The notes under the pieces are model-generated. The model saw only the letters and a program-made list of their open reading frames with translations. It was not told the origin of the DNA and made no database searches. A stretch of 43,205 nucleotides of DNA, taken from contig JAPLMX010000216.1 of the NCBI GenBank assembly GCA_026386805.1, forward strand, positions 1-43,205. Direction: 5' to 3'. This document shows, piece by piece, positions 9,089-18,400 of this stretch. Both the position numbers and the translations under genes were made by a program. Origin of the DNA: Phycisphaerae bacterium. GTDB lineage: Bacteria > Planctomycetota > Phycisphaerae > Sedimentisphaerales > Anaerobacaceae. Positions within the stretch are counted from its first letter, which is position 1; every line of letters starts with the position of its first letter.

Positions 9089-9165
9089 GTAGGATGGGCT
9101 TCAGCCCATGCGGACCATTTGGGCATGGCCGGACCACACGCAGCATGGGCTAAAGCCCATCCTAC
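9089..9165. repeat. Palindromic repeat doublet (GTAGGATGGGCT family)
   Basis: Two palindromic units face each other: GTAGGATGGGCTTCAGCCC at the left and the complementary unit ending in GCCCATCCTAC at 9165. Each unit can fold by itself, and the whole can form a longer stem of about 24 bases around a central AT/GC loop. This resembles a paired REP (BIME-like) arrangement. It lies upstream of the helix-turn-helix gene. Confidence 0.75.
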
Positions 9166-9185
9166 GAGCTACTTGCCGTTGGCTC

Positions 9186-9296
9186 CTTCGTGGCGAGGCC
9201 ATCTTGGCCTTGTTCTTTCGTGCCGAAGGCATCTTGCCCTCGAACCGCGGGCAGGATACCCGCGACACGCAAGGGCGGGACGCCCTCGCCACGAAG
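9186..9296. repeat. 111-bp element with 13-bp terminal inverted repeats and internal hairpins
   Basis: CTTCGTGGCGAGG at 9186-9198 is exactly complementary to CCTCGCCACGAAG at 9284-9296. Inside are short hairpins: GAGGCC-ATCTT-GGCCTTG-like, AGGC-ATCTT-GCCCT-like, GCGGGCA-GGA-TACCCGC and GGGCG-GGA-CGCCC. The right half corresponds to the repeat inserted in the radical SAM gene. It fills the gap between the helix-turn-helix and ceramidase-like genes with the REP doublet. Confidence 0.8.
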
Positions 9297-9338
9297 AGAA
9301 CCATCGCCAAGGCCTTCGGTCTTGACGCTGCCACCCGA

Positions 9339-10685
9339 TCAGACTGTCCACGAACGACGCAGTTCACCAAGCAGCTTGATCGCCGTCTCGGCCATCATTT
9401 CGCCGCCGCCGGGGGCGATGCGGGAGTTGACCGTTTCGTAGCTGCCTTCGGCGAAAGCTCTGCGGGTCGGCACGTACGCCACGTCATCTTGGCATAGCTC
9501 GATCACCAGCGTAACCGGGAAAGAGCTGGCCTGTTTGATCGCCAGACCGAACTCTACGAAGACCTCGCCCGGAAGGCCGATGATCGCCACCTCGTCGCTC
9601 AGACGAAACGCCTGCACCTCTAATGGGATCGTTGAGCCGCCGCGTGCCTGGATGTCCATGATCTTGTACGCCTTGACTTGGTCGAGGAACGGCAGATCGG
9701 ATGTGCCGATCTTGTCCATGTCCTTCGTCGCCTGCTCGATCTCGGCGGCCGTGAACTTCTGGATCGGCACTTCGACGACCGCCCTCTTGATTGCGAGGCT
9801 CGGCTGCGCAATGACCTTCGCTTGCGCCGCGGCAATTGTGCCCGCCAGGGTCGCGCCGATGGCCTCGGGCTTGAGCCGATCCTTGCTCGTGACATCGATG
9901 TGGTTGATGTCGCCGCAGGTGCCTGTCCCGAACAGAAGCGTGAAATCCTGGCCAAACCTCTCGCGCAGGTTCTGCTCGACGAAATACGGGTAGTCCGCCG
10001 CGTATAGCGTGCCGCCCGTGGTGTCCAGGTGCAGGGCAAAATTCACCAGGCTGGCAAAGGTGTCCTTGCCGGTGGTGTCACGGAAGAAGACCATTCCCAC
10101 GCCTGAGTCAGTGGGGCCGGCCGCTCGGACGATGCCGGGGTTGAGCACCCCGGGGTTGAAACGGACCGTACCGTCCTTCATGTGGAAGCGGCGGTTGAAG
10201 GAAAGCCCCTGCTGCTGGGCAACACCGGCTTGAGCACGCACAGGCCGGATTTTGGTATCGGCCTCCTTAATTGCTTTGACGATCGCCGCGACCAGTTCGG
10301 ACGGGTAATCCCTCACCTCACACGGGTCCTTGCCCTGCTTGGCAATCGCCTTCTCGTGGAGGTAGTCGCGCAGGGCGTCGAAGTACAGTGGCCCCGTGTG
10401 ACTGTGCGTGCCGGCGAGCAGAACATTCTCCGCCGGGATGCCCGTCTCCTGCTGGGCCTGCTGCCGGGCCCGCTTCGAGACATCGGCGGAGATCCCGATG
10501 ATGTCACAGAACACCATGGCGGCCCGGGTGTTGCCCTGTCGCAGAACGAGGGCCTTGGCGTGAAGCGGATTGAGAACGCCCGTGCTCAACCGCTCGTTGA
10601 AATAGCCGCACATGCGATAGCCGATGGGCGGCGTGATATCGGCCACCGCCACGCCGGCCTGCAGTTGCTGTGGGGTGGCGGACAT
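9339..10685 (-). CDS. Neutral/alkaline ceramidase-like N-terminal domain protein
   Basis: A 448-residue protein of the neutral ceramidase N-terminal domain type (PF04734-like), a large uncharacterised hydrolase family in Planctomycetes. Family marks are the start AGVAVADITPPIGYRMCGYFNER, the metal-binding-like AGTHSHTGP near residue 94, and LLFGTGTCGDINHIDV. Bona fide ceramidases are longer and have a C-terminal domain absent here, so true ceramidase activity is not implied. No signal peptide is visible at this start, although its neighbours are exported. The start is 15 bases after the stop of the sugar-isomerase-like gene, so the two are probably co-transcribed. Confidence 0.75.
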   Translation of the reverse strand: MSATPQQLQAGVAVADITPPIGYRMCGYFNERLSTGVLNPLHAKALVLRQGNTRAAMVFCDIIGISADVSKRARQQAQQETGIPAENVLLAGTHSHTGPLYFDALRDYLHEKAIAKQGKDPCEVRDYPSELVAAIVKAIKEADTKIRPVRAQAGVAQQQGLSFNRRFHMKDGTVRFNPGVLNPGIVRAAGPTDSGVGMVFFRDTTGKDTFASLVNFALHLDTTGGTLYAADYPYFVEQNLRERFGQDFTLLFGTGTCGDINHIDVTSKDRLKPEAIGATLAGTIAAAQAKVIAQPSLAIKRAVVEVPIQKFTAAEIEQATKDMDKIGTSDLPFLDQVKAYKIMDIQARGGSTIPLEVQAFRLSDEVAIIGLPGEVFVEFGLAIKQASSFPVTLVIELCQDDVAYVPTRRAFAEGSYETVNSRIAPGGGEMMAETAIKLLGELRRSWTV

Positions 10686-10700
10686 GTCCCTGCTTTCTCT

Positions 10701-11633
10701 TCAAGTCTGACCGGTCAGCTTCTCCAGGAACTGCCGCGTCTTCTTGGCTTCCGCCAGGGTGTGGGCGAGATCTCCCGGTTCGAGGCACTCGACGACGAGG
10801 GCCCCACTCTTGAAGCCGCCCGTCTTGAGCTTGGCCAGGACCGCCGCGAAATCCACCAGCCCCGTCCCCGGCGTCACATCCACGCTCTTGGGCGGCTTGA
10901 AATCCTTGACGCACATGCCCATGACAAGCCCATTGACGCTGGGGGCATCGTCCACGGGGCTCAGCTTGCCGTCGGAATAGTAGTAGATGTTGCCCGGGTC
11001 GTACCAGATGCCGAAATTCCTGTCCCCAACGGACTCAACCGTCTTGCGGCACTGAGGCCCGGTGGCATTCAGCCCGCCGTGCGGCTTGATGCTGATGCCC
11101 ATACCCTTGGCCGCCGCATAGTCGCAGCATTCGGCAATCGCCTTGTAGTAACGGTCATAGATCTTCTGGTCGCCGGTGCCGCCCATCAAGAGGTTCATCG
11201 TGCCGCACGCGGCGCAGTTGTCGATGAGCTTCTTGAGGCCCGCGATGCCGGCTTCCAGCGACTTGCCCACGGGAATGTCGCCGCCATACACCGAGACGAC
11301 CTTCAGATTGCGTTTCTTGACCTCCTCGGCGACCTGGGCCGCCTCCTCGGGCGTCGTGGCCACGGAAATCACCAGACCGTTCTTGCCCTTGGTGGTCATC
11401 AGGCCGGCGTACGTGTACCCCGCCTCGGCAATGGCGTCCAAAGCTACGCGGTATTCGTACTGAGCCCACGGCCGCGTATAGCACGCGATCATGTACGGCG
11501 GTGCCTTGCCTACGCTTGCGCAGGCATGATTTGGCTGTAGAGTGGAGCATGTCCACGCCAGCGTGGACACGGCGCCCAGTTTCGCTGATTCACTCAAGAA
11601 CCCACGTCGTGTAAGATGCTTTGCCTGGTCCAT
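10701..11633 (-). CDS. Tat-exported sugar phosphate isomerase/epimerase-like TIM-barrel protein
   Basis: A 310-residue AP-endonuclease-2/xylose-isomerase-like TIM barrel, a family that interconverts or binds sugars using a divalent metal. The N terminus has a twin-arginine type signal (LTRRGFLSESAKLGAVSTLAW). Barrel motifs include VVSVYGGDIPVG, ISIKPHGG, FGIWYDPGNIYYY (metal/substrate region) and VVECLEPGD. The ATG at 11633 is preceded by AGGGGATAGGA. The downstream ceramidase-like gene follows after 15 bases. Upstream, 163 bases including an inverted repeat separate it from the Gfo/Idh gene in the same orientation. Substrate unknown; the context suggests exported carbohydrate catabolism. Confidence 0.8.
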   Translation of the reverse strand: MDQAKHLTRRGFLSESAKLGAVSTLAWTCSTLQPNHACASVGKAPPYMIACYTRPWAQYEYRVALDAIAEAGYTYAGLMTTKGKNGLVISVATTPEEAAQVAEEVKKRNLKVVSVYGGDIPVGKSLEAGIAGLKKLIDNCAACGTMNLLMGGTGDQKIYDRYYKAIAECCDYAAAKGMGISIKPHGGLNATGPQCRKTVESVGDRNFGIWYDPGNIYYYSDGKLSPVDDAPSVNGLVMGMCVKDFKPPKSVDVTPGTGLVDFAAVLAKLKTGGFKSGALVVECLEPGDLAHTLAEAKKTRQFLEKLTGQT

Positions 11634-11687
11634 TCCTATCCCCTATAGAAAAGCCTATTGCCACCTATCGCAAGTCCTCAGATTGCG

Positions 11688-11772
11688 CCTGAGATTGCTT
11701 CGTCGCTGCACTCCTCGCAATGACATGAACAGGCGTTGAATGTCATTGCGAGCGAAGCGAAGCAATCGCAGG
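11688..11772. repeat. Dispersed inverted repeat of the GCGATTGCTTCG/CGCAATGACA type
   Basis: The left copy (11688-11725, CCTGAGATTGCTTCG...CTCGCAATGACA) and the right copy (11741-11772, TGTCATTGCGAGCGAAGCG...AATCGCAGG) are inverted with about 15 bases between. When translated it yields the VIASEAKQS peptide, which I recall from spurious ORFs in many unrelated bacteria. It lies between the sugar-isomerase-like and Gfo/Idh genes and could fold as a long hairpin. Confidence 0.8.
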
Positions 11773-11796
11773 CGCACGGCTCCAGAAAATGCGCTG

Positions 11797-13047
11797 CTAC
11801 CCTTCCCGAATCTCTCTCTTTTCGGCATCGTAGATCGTGCGTTTGCCAGTATCGAACGCTCGCACGGCCATCAGGCAGGCGACCGCGTGCTGATAACCCG
11901 CATCAATCGAGGCGTTGGGCGTCTTGCGCGAGCGCAGGCACTGGAGCCAATCGAGGAAGTGATCCGGCATCGGCACGTCCTTGACGGGAACCTTGCCGCG
12001 AATCTTGCCCATCCGCTTGGCGCCGCCCTCGGCGCTCAGGACCGGTTTCTCCCACTGGACCATGTCGAGGATGCCCTGGTCGCCCAAGATCTTGAAGCTG
12101 TTGGCGGCGCCGTTGCCGCAGTAGGTCGAGTAGCTCACCATGAATCCCTCCGGGTAGATCCACATCGCCTGCACGTGGTCGGGACAGGTGAACTTGTGCT
12201 CGTCCTTGTAGGTGTACGTCCCGCCGAGACAGACGCTGCTGGTGGGGAACTTGGCTCCCGTGATATAGTGGACGAGGTCGAGGTAGTGACTGCCGAAACC
12301 GCAGACGGGGCCGTCGGAGAACTCACGGTAGCCGTACCAGCCGGAATACTTCACGGGATCGAACGGTTGCGACGGCCGGTCGCCCAAAAACTCCTTCCAG
12401 TCCACGTCCTCCGCCTTGACGTCTTTGACGTACTGGTACCAGTAGGGCTTCTCCTCATTGCGGCATTGCTCAATCCGCCCCACCGTCCCGAGGACCCCCG
12501 TCTTGTACAGCTCGCGGCAGCCCGTGAAACTCGGCAGGCTGCGCAACTGGGTCCCGATCTGGACCACGATGTTCGCCTTCTTGACGGCGTCGCAGGCCTC
12601 CTTGAGCTTGTCGAAGTCCATCGCCAGCGGCTTCTCGCAGTAGGCGTCCTTGCCCGCCAGGGCCGCCGCCTTCAGGTGAGTCGTGTGCATGTGGTCGGGC
12701 GAGGCGATCATCACGGCGTCCACATCCTTCAGAGCCATCACGTCACGATAGGAGAAGAATTGCCGAGCCGGCCGGCCGTACCATTCCTTGGCCTGGGCCG
12801 AAGCGATCTCTTGGCGCACCCGCCACGGGTCGCACACCGCCGTGACTTCGACGTTTTGCTGTTTGTCATGCGGGTGGATCCCCGCCATGTGGGCGCCGAC
12901 GCCGCGGCCGCCGCAGCCGATCTGCGCAATGGAGATGCGGTCGTTGGCCCCCTTGACTTTGGCGTAGCTGGCGGCCGAAAACGCCAACGCCGCACCGGTC
13001 CCCACACCGGCTTTCAGGAACGTCCGACGGGAAAGAGAACGCTTCAT
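11797..13047 (-). CDS. Tat-exported Gfo/Idh/MocA family oxidoreductase
   Basis: A 416-residue NAD(P)-dependent sugar dehydrogenase-like protein. It has a twin-arginine signal (LSRRTFLKAGVGTGAALAFSAAS), a Rossmann nucleotide-binding loop IAQIGCGGRGVGAH near residues 39-52, the family motif CEKPLAMD, and a C-terminal alpha/beta domain (FGSHYLDLVHYITG). The ATG has a perfect AAGGAGG site nine bases upstream. These exported Gfo/Idh proteins are very numerous in Planctomycetes and generally lack known substrates. The following genes on this strand encode a sugar-isomerase-like protein and a ceramidase-like protein, which suggests a loose sugar-processing cluster interrupted by a repeat. Confidence 0.88.
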   Translation of the reverse strand: MKRSLSRRTFLKAGVGTGAALAFSAASYAKVKGANDRISIAQIGCGGRGVGAHMAGIHPHDKQQNVEVTAVCDPWRVRQEIASAQAKEWYGRPARQFFSYRDVMALKDVDAVMIASPDHMHTTHLKAAALAGKDAYCEKPLAMDFDKLKEACDAVKKANIVVQIGTQLRSLPSFTGCRELYKTGVLGTVGRIEQCRNEEKPYWYQYVKDVKAEDVDWKEFLGDRPSQPFDPVKYSGWYGYREFSDGPVCGFGSHYLDLVHYITGAKFPTSSVCLGGTYTYKDEHKFTCPDHVQAMWIYPEGFMVSYSTYCGNGAANSFKILGDQGILDMVQWEKPVLSAEGGAKRMGKIRGKVPVKDVPMPDHFLDWLQCLRSRKTPNASIDAGYQHAVACLMAVRAFDTGKRTIYDAEKREIREG

Positions 13048-13142
13048 CGCATTGCCTCCTTAAAACAGGTGTCAGTCGCCGGTTGTCAGTTGTCAGTCAT
13101 GCGTGCAACACGCACGACGATTCGTCAGATTCTCAGGCAGGG

Positions 13143-13172
13143 ATTATAGCACGGCCCCAATGCCTTCCACAA
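13143..13172 (-). promoter_or_regulatory. Candidate promoter of the Gfo/Idh gene (extended -10)
   Basis: On the minus strand, TGCTATAAT gives an extended -10 with perfect TATAAT (complement 13143-13148), and a weak TTGTGG -35 lies 18 bases upstream (complement 13167-13172). It is about 95 bases before the ATG; CAGTTGTCAGT repeats lie between. Confidence 0.4.
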
Positions 13173-13289
13173 TCGCCGATTTCAAAACCAATTCTCGCCA
13201 AGACCCACCCCGCAGACGGTAATTCGGTTGAGCTTCGCCCCCAAACATGGTACATTGGCGTTGTGGAGACGCGATGGATCGTGCCTTTC

Positions 13290-13310
13290 GTAGGGTGGGC
13301 TGTGCCCACC
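13290..13310. repeat. Variant palindromic repeat unit
   Basis: GTAGGGTGGGC-TGT-GCCCACC, a 7-base stem, resembling the GTAGGATGGGCT family seen at 4485 and 9089. It lies in the 5' leader of the GLUG-repeat gene. Confidence 0.6.
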
Positions 13311-13345
13311 GATTCTCTGAACATGGGGGGGACGGAGGACAGAAG

Positions 13346-15037
13346 ATGATGGCTCGCAAACATTCACAAATCCTGTGGACAATCACGGCACTCATGGCGG
13401 CGTGCGCAATCGGCCTGCCGGTCTGGGCCAACGACTCAGGGACGCAAGGGAGCAAGCCCACGACCCAGATTAGCCGGTACGTTTTCCTCTCCGATCAAAG
13501 TAAGCTGGTTCAGACCGGCGGGATCGCGGGCCTCCACAGGACCTATACCATCGAGGGGCACTTCCTGCTCACGGTCGATCCTAATGCAGGCGCCGCCTCC
13601 TTCCGCCAGGTCGATGCGAACGCAGTGGACGACAGTCCGTTCAGGCATAGCTTGGACCCAAACCAGGTATTCAACCTGACCGGCCTGGACGGCGCCATCC
13701 TGGATGGTGTATCGGTCCGGTTCGAGGGCAAGGCCAAGGACCAGAGCAACATCGTGATCCAGTTGACCTTCCAGGATGGCCGTGTGACCCTGAACGGCCA
13801 GACCATACCTCCGCCCGGTAGCGCAGACTTCTTCGTCTTCACCCTGGATGCCGTCGCCCAGAGGAAATACAGCGGGGGCAGCGGGACGGCCCAGGACCCG
13901 TACCAGATCGCCACCGCCGCCGACCTGATCTTGCTGGGCGAGACTCCCGGCGATTACGACAAGTACTTCATCCTGACCGCCGACATCGACCTGGACCCCA
14001 GTCTTCCTGGCCGTAAGGTCTTCGATAGGGCCGTCATTGGCCGAGTTATCCCCCTATCTGGAGAGTGGCAGCCTTTTTACGGCGTCTTTGACGGGGCCGG
14101 ACGTAAGATCTCACATGTTACAATCCGGGGTAGGGAGTATGTGGGCCTGTTTGGCATCTTGGAGCGCGGAGCTGAAGTCAAGAACCTGGGCGTCGTAGAT
14201 GTCAACATTGTTGCTTCGGAAGGCTCTGCCGGTGGACTGGGGGGCTGGAACTATGGCCATCTGACCAACTGTTACAGCACAGGTGCCGTGAGTGGCACTG
14301 GGTGGTTCGTCGGCGGGCTCGTGGGATACAACAGAGCAGGTGCCCTGACCGACTGCTACAGCCGCGCCGCCGTCAGCGGGACGAGGAATGTCGGCGGCCT
14401 GGTCGGTGGCAATGGTTCTCACTATGGGTTCGGCGGCCCGGTAACGCGTTGTTACAGCACGGGCGCGGTCACGGGCACCCTCTGGTGTGTCGGCGGCTTG
14501 ATTGGCATCAACGTCAATGATGTGACCCGCTGCCACAGCGCGAGTGTCGTCACAGGTGCGTCAGCCGTTGGCGGACTCGTCGGCCAGAACTGCGGAAACG
14601 TTCGCATAGGTTGCTTTTCTGGCCGTTTAGCCGAATGCTACAGTACCGGCCAAGTTAGTGGCGATGATGGTGTTGGCGGACTGGTAGGAGCCAACGGCGG
14701 AGATATGACGCACTGCTACAGCACCGGGAGGGTCAGTGGCCGTGGAGACAATGTGGGCGGCCTCATGGGATCTACGTCCGTCTGGCTGCCTACCTCTTCT
14801 GGTGGAGCTCAGTTGGATGGTACCGCGATGAACTGCTTCTGGGATACTCAGACCTCATGCCAGACCACAAGTGCCGGCGGCATAGGCAAGACCACAGCCC
14901 AGATGCAGACAGCCAAGACGTTCCTCGATGCCGGCTGGGACTTTGTGGCTGAGACGAAGAACGGGACGGCGGACATCTGGTGGATTCTCGAAGGGAAGGA
15001 CTATCCACACCTGTGGTGGGAAGCCGCGAAGAAATGA
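13346..15037 (+). CDS. Secreted GLUG-repeat protein
   Basis: A 563-residue exported surface-type protein. ATG 13346 is chosen because GGAGG lies seven bases upstream and a signal peptide follows at once (HSQILWTITALMAACAIGLPVWA). After a non-repetitive region (about 30-170) there is a segment DPYQIATAADLILLGETPGDYDKYFILTADIDL typical of the start of GLUG proteins. From about residue 300 to 480 come several repeats of the form CYSTGxVSGxxxVGGLVGxN. The end, WDFVAETKNGTADIWWILEGKDYPHLWW, is the usual cap. GLUG repeats probably form a beta-solenoid; the function is unknown, with adhesion or substrate attachment plausible. The frame is open upstream through a palindromic repeat, which is unlikely to be translated. 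Confidence 0.85.
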   Translation: MMARKHSQILWTITALMAACAIGLPVWANDSGTQGSKPTTQISRYVFLSDQSKLVQTGGIAGLHRTYTIEGHFLLTVDPNAGAASFRQVDANAVDDSPFRHSLDPNQVFNLTGLDGAILDGVSVRFEGKAKDQSNIVIQLTFQDGRVTLNGQTIPPPGSADFFVFTLDAVAQRKYSGGSGTAQDPYQIATAADLILLGETPGDYDKYFILTADIDLDPSLPGRKVFDRAVIGRVIPLSGEWQPFYGVFDGAGRKISHVTIRGREYVGLFGILERGAEVKNLGVVDVNIVASEGSAGGLGGWNYGHLTNCYSTGAVSGTGWFVGGLVGYNRAGALTDCYSRAAVSGTRNVGGLVGGNGSHYGFGGPVTRCYSTGAVTGTLWCVGGLIGINVNDVTRCHSASVVTGASAVGGLVGQNCGNVRIGCFSGRLAECYSTGQVSGDDGVGGLVGANGGDMTHCYSTGRVSGRGDNVGGLMGSTSVWLPTSSGGAQLDGTAMNCFWDTQTSCQTTSAGGIGKTTAQMQTAKTFLDAGWDFVAETKNGTADIWWILEGKDYPHLWWEAAKK

Positions 15038-15042
15038 AATGG

Positions 15043-15262
15043 AACCGCAGATGAACGCGGATGAACGCTGATATGAACCAAAGTGACATGAACGAACTGA
15101 CGGAGAAGGTGATTCGCTGCGCCTTTACCGTCAGCAACACCCTGGGATGCGGATTCCTGGAGAAGGTGTCTGCTGATGAATTTCGGGAAACCGAAGCTCG
15201 AAGTCAGACGCATCGTGAACAACTATTGATTTATCAGCGTTTATCTGCGTTCATCAGCGGTT
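15043..15262. repeat. Inverted flanks around a decayed GxxExxY gene
   Basis: The left flank at 15043-15073 (AACCGCAGATGAACGCGGAT, then GAACGCTGATA) is inverted at 15232-15262 (TATCAGCGTTTATCTGCG, then TTCATCAGCGGTT). The two flanks match over about 31 bases with a few differences. They enclose the remnant gene and begin only six bases after the GLUG stop codon. Such AACGCNGAT-rich sequences around GxxExxY genes are familiar from Planctomycetes annotations (memory, not searched). Confidence 0.75.
15061..15229 (+). pseudogene. GxxExxY family remnant with internal deletion
   Basis: The first part (from ATG 15061) encodes NELTEKVIRCAFTVSNTLGC then GFLEKV, the N terminus of the GxxExxY family (PF13366-like, about 125 residues). 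From 15170 a different frame encodes LLMNFGKPKLEVRRIVNNY and a TGA at 15227-15229, the family's C-terminal end. The middle, including the GxxExxY motif, is missing, and the junction shifts the frame. This reads as an internal deletion of a once complete gene. Family function is not established. Confidence 0.8.
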
Positions 15263-15327
15263 TCAAACAGGGATGGCGTCTTGGCGAGAGGAAGATTGTC
15301 CGTTTGCCCGAGGTTTCATGGATTCCA

Positions 15328-15357
15328 TTGACGGGGAGGCTGCAAATATGCTAAGAT
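15328..15357 (+). promoter_or_regulatory. Candidate promoter of the CotH/lamin-tail gene
   Basis: TTGACG (5/6) at 15328-15333, an 18-base spacer and TAAGAT at 15352-15357 preceded by TGC (extended -10 style). About 90 bases before the ATG at 15446. Confidence 0.45.
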
Positions 15358-15445
15358 ATGGGGGTTAGGATACTCTGTCTGACGCGAAGTGACGCGGCCG
15401 AATGGGGAGGCGGCCGATGGGAACCGCCGTGAGGAAGGATGTTGA

Positions 15446-18400
15446 ATGTCTCGACCGGTCAAGTACCTGCTTTTCGTCGCCTCCGTCTGCGTTCTCCTTG
15501 TCTGCCCGGTGCGTGCGGTGTCCGGCGCTGCTCGTTCCTTGTTCATCAACGAGATCATGGCGGCCAATGGCAGCGCGGTAAAGGACCCGCAGGGCCAGTA
15601 CGATGACTGGATCGAGCTGTACAACGGATCGGGTACGCCCGTCGATGCCGGGGGACTGTACCTGACCGACGACTCCGAGACGCCCACCAAATGGCAGATT
15701 CCGACGGGCAATCGGAACATCACGACGGTTCCGGCCTGGGGATTCCTCCTCGTGTGGGCCGACGGCGACACGAAGGATTCCGGGCTGCACGCGGGCTTCA
15801 GCCTGGACTCCGACGGCGATGCTCTGTATCTGTTCGACGCCGACGGCCACACGGTCATTGACAGCGTCGAGTTCGGCCGACAAACCCCGAACATCTCCTA
15901 TGGCCGCTACCCGGATGCCACGGGCGACTGGCAATTCCTGATGTTTCCAACGCCCGGGATGGGCAACACCCCGGCCTACCAGGGGGTCGTCTCCGATCCG
16001 GCGTTCAGTCACGAACACGGCTTCTACGAGGAATCCTTTGAAGTCACGATCTCGTGCAGCACCCCGGAGGCGACGATTTACTACACCACCGACGGCAGCG
16101 AGCCGTATCAGCAAGGCGGCCGGGCGCCGACCGGGATCGCGTACACCCAACCCATCCGGATCTCCCAAACGACCTGCCTGCGCGCCATCGCGGTGAGGCC
16201 GGTTTGGGTATCGAGCCGGATACAGACGCAGACCTACCTCTTCGCCGCCAACGTGCCTCTGCAATCGACCCGGCCCGCCGGTTTCCCGGCGGACTGGAAG
16301 GGGGTGGCCGCCGACTATGGGATGAGTCCCAGCATCCTTTCGAATCCCCAATATGGCCCGCAGCTCCCAGCAGCCCTCCTGTCGATCCCCTCGATGTCCC
16401 TCGTCATGAACGTGCGGGACCTGTTCGACACCCAGACGGGCATCTACTCCAGTCCCCAAAGCTCCGGGGTCGCCTGGGAAAAGCCCGGCTCGATCGAGCT
16501 GATCTATCCGGACGGCACGCCGGGATTTCAGGTCAACTGCGGCGTTCGGATGCAAGGAGGCGCTTTTCGATCACCGTCCATGGGCCCCAAGCATTCGTTC
16601 CGTCTGCTGTTCAAAGGAGCTTACGGGTCGTCGAGGCTTCGGTATCCGCTCTTCGGAGAAGATGCCGCCGAGGAGTTCGAGACGATTATCCTGCGCGCCG
16701 GGGCCAACGACGGCTACGACTGGAGCGGGAACGAGCAATATGCCACGTACCTGAGGGACCAGTTCATGCACGACCTCCAGCGGGCCACGGGGCACGCCTC
16801 CGGGCATGGCGTGTTTGTACATCTCTACATCAATGGCCTGTACTGGGGACTCTACAATCCGGTCGAGCGGCCCGACGCGTCTTTCTCCAGCAGCTACTAC
16901 GGCGGCCAGAAGGAAGACTGGGATGCGTTCAAGCACAAGAGCTTCACCCTCGTTCAAGGTGATCGAACGGCACTGAACCAGATGCTGTCGCTGTGCTCGG
17001 AAGCCGCCAAGTCCAATGATGCCCTCCTGAAACTCCAGGGTAAAGGTCCCGACGGCACGGTCAATCCCGCCTATCCGTGCCTGCTGGATCTGCCCAATTA
17101 CGTGGATTACATGATTGTGAACTACTGGGGGGGAAACTGGGACTGGCCCTGGAACAATTACTGGCTGGGGCGCAACCGCACGGCCGAAAGCACGGGCTTT
17201 AAGTTCTACTGTTGGGACGCCGAGGACGTGATGCTCACCTCCCGGTCGTCGCTGACCATGAACTGCCTCACCAACTCCAATGCCACTGTCGAAGTCGGGC
17301 AGCCCCACTCGTTGCTCAAGAACAATCCCGAGTATCGGCTCTTCTTCGCGGATCGGGTCCACCGCCTGTTCTTCAACGCCGGGGTTCTCACGCCCAACTC
17401 GCTGATCGGACGATACACGCAACTGGCAGGAACCATTGAGAAGCCCATCATCACGGAAGCAGCTCGTTGGGGCGACATGCACGGCAGGAATATTACGCCG
17501 CAGAGTTGGACCTCCATGCGTGACACAACTCTCAAGACGTACCTTCCGCAACGCACGGCCATCGTGCTGGACCAGCTCCGCACCGCCGGTCTGTACCCCG
17601 GCGTGGACGCCCCCGTCTTCTATATCAATGGCAACTACCAGCACGGCGGGCACATCGCCGCCTCCGACAGCTTCTCCGCCAAAAGCAGCACCGGCACGAT
17701 CTACTACACCCTCGACGGCAGCGACCCGCGTTCGTCGGCCCAGGCCGCCCAGGCAGGCGACAACTCATCGACCCTGGCGGCGGAAAACACTCCCAAGCGG
17801 GTGCTCGTCCCGACGGCGGCCGTGAACAACGCCTGGCGAGGCGGCCAGCCCTTCGACGATTCAAGCTGGACGGCCGTGACGGGCAGCCCCGGCGGCATCG
17901 GCTACGAGCGCAGCACCGGCTACGAGACCCTCATCAACATCGATCTCAGCCCACAGATGTACGGCAAGCAGACCACCTGCTACATCCGTATACCGTTCGC
18001 GCTCGACCGCGACCCGGCCAAGCTCGACGCCGTGCGACTGCGGGTCCGCTATGATGACGGCTTCATCGCCTATATCAACGGGACCGAGGTGGCCCGGCGC
18101 AACTTCACGGGCGAACCTGCGTGGAACTCCGCGGCGAATGCCCAGAACGACGATACGTCGGCCGTGAACTTCGAGGACATCGCCCTGCCCAGCGCACGGG
18201 ACTGCCTCAAGAGTGGCGCGAACGTCCTCGCCATCCAGGGGGTTAACCAGTCCACGACCAGCTCGGACTTCCTCATCAGCGTCACGCTCGTCACCGGCCA
18301 AAGCACCGCCGCCGTGGGCGGGACTGTCACGACGGGGGCCTTGCGATACGCCAGTCCGATAATGTTGAGTCACAGCGTCCGCGTGAAGGCCAGAACGCTC

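Noticed and set aside
9339..10685. True neutral ceramidase
   Set aside because: Only the N-terminal domain type is present and no signal peptide is visible. The family is broad in Planctomycetes, so substrate is left open.
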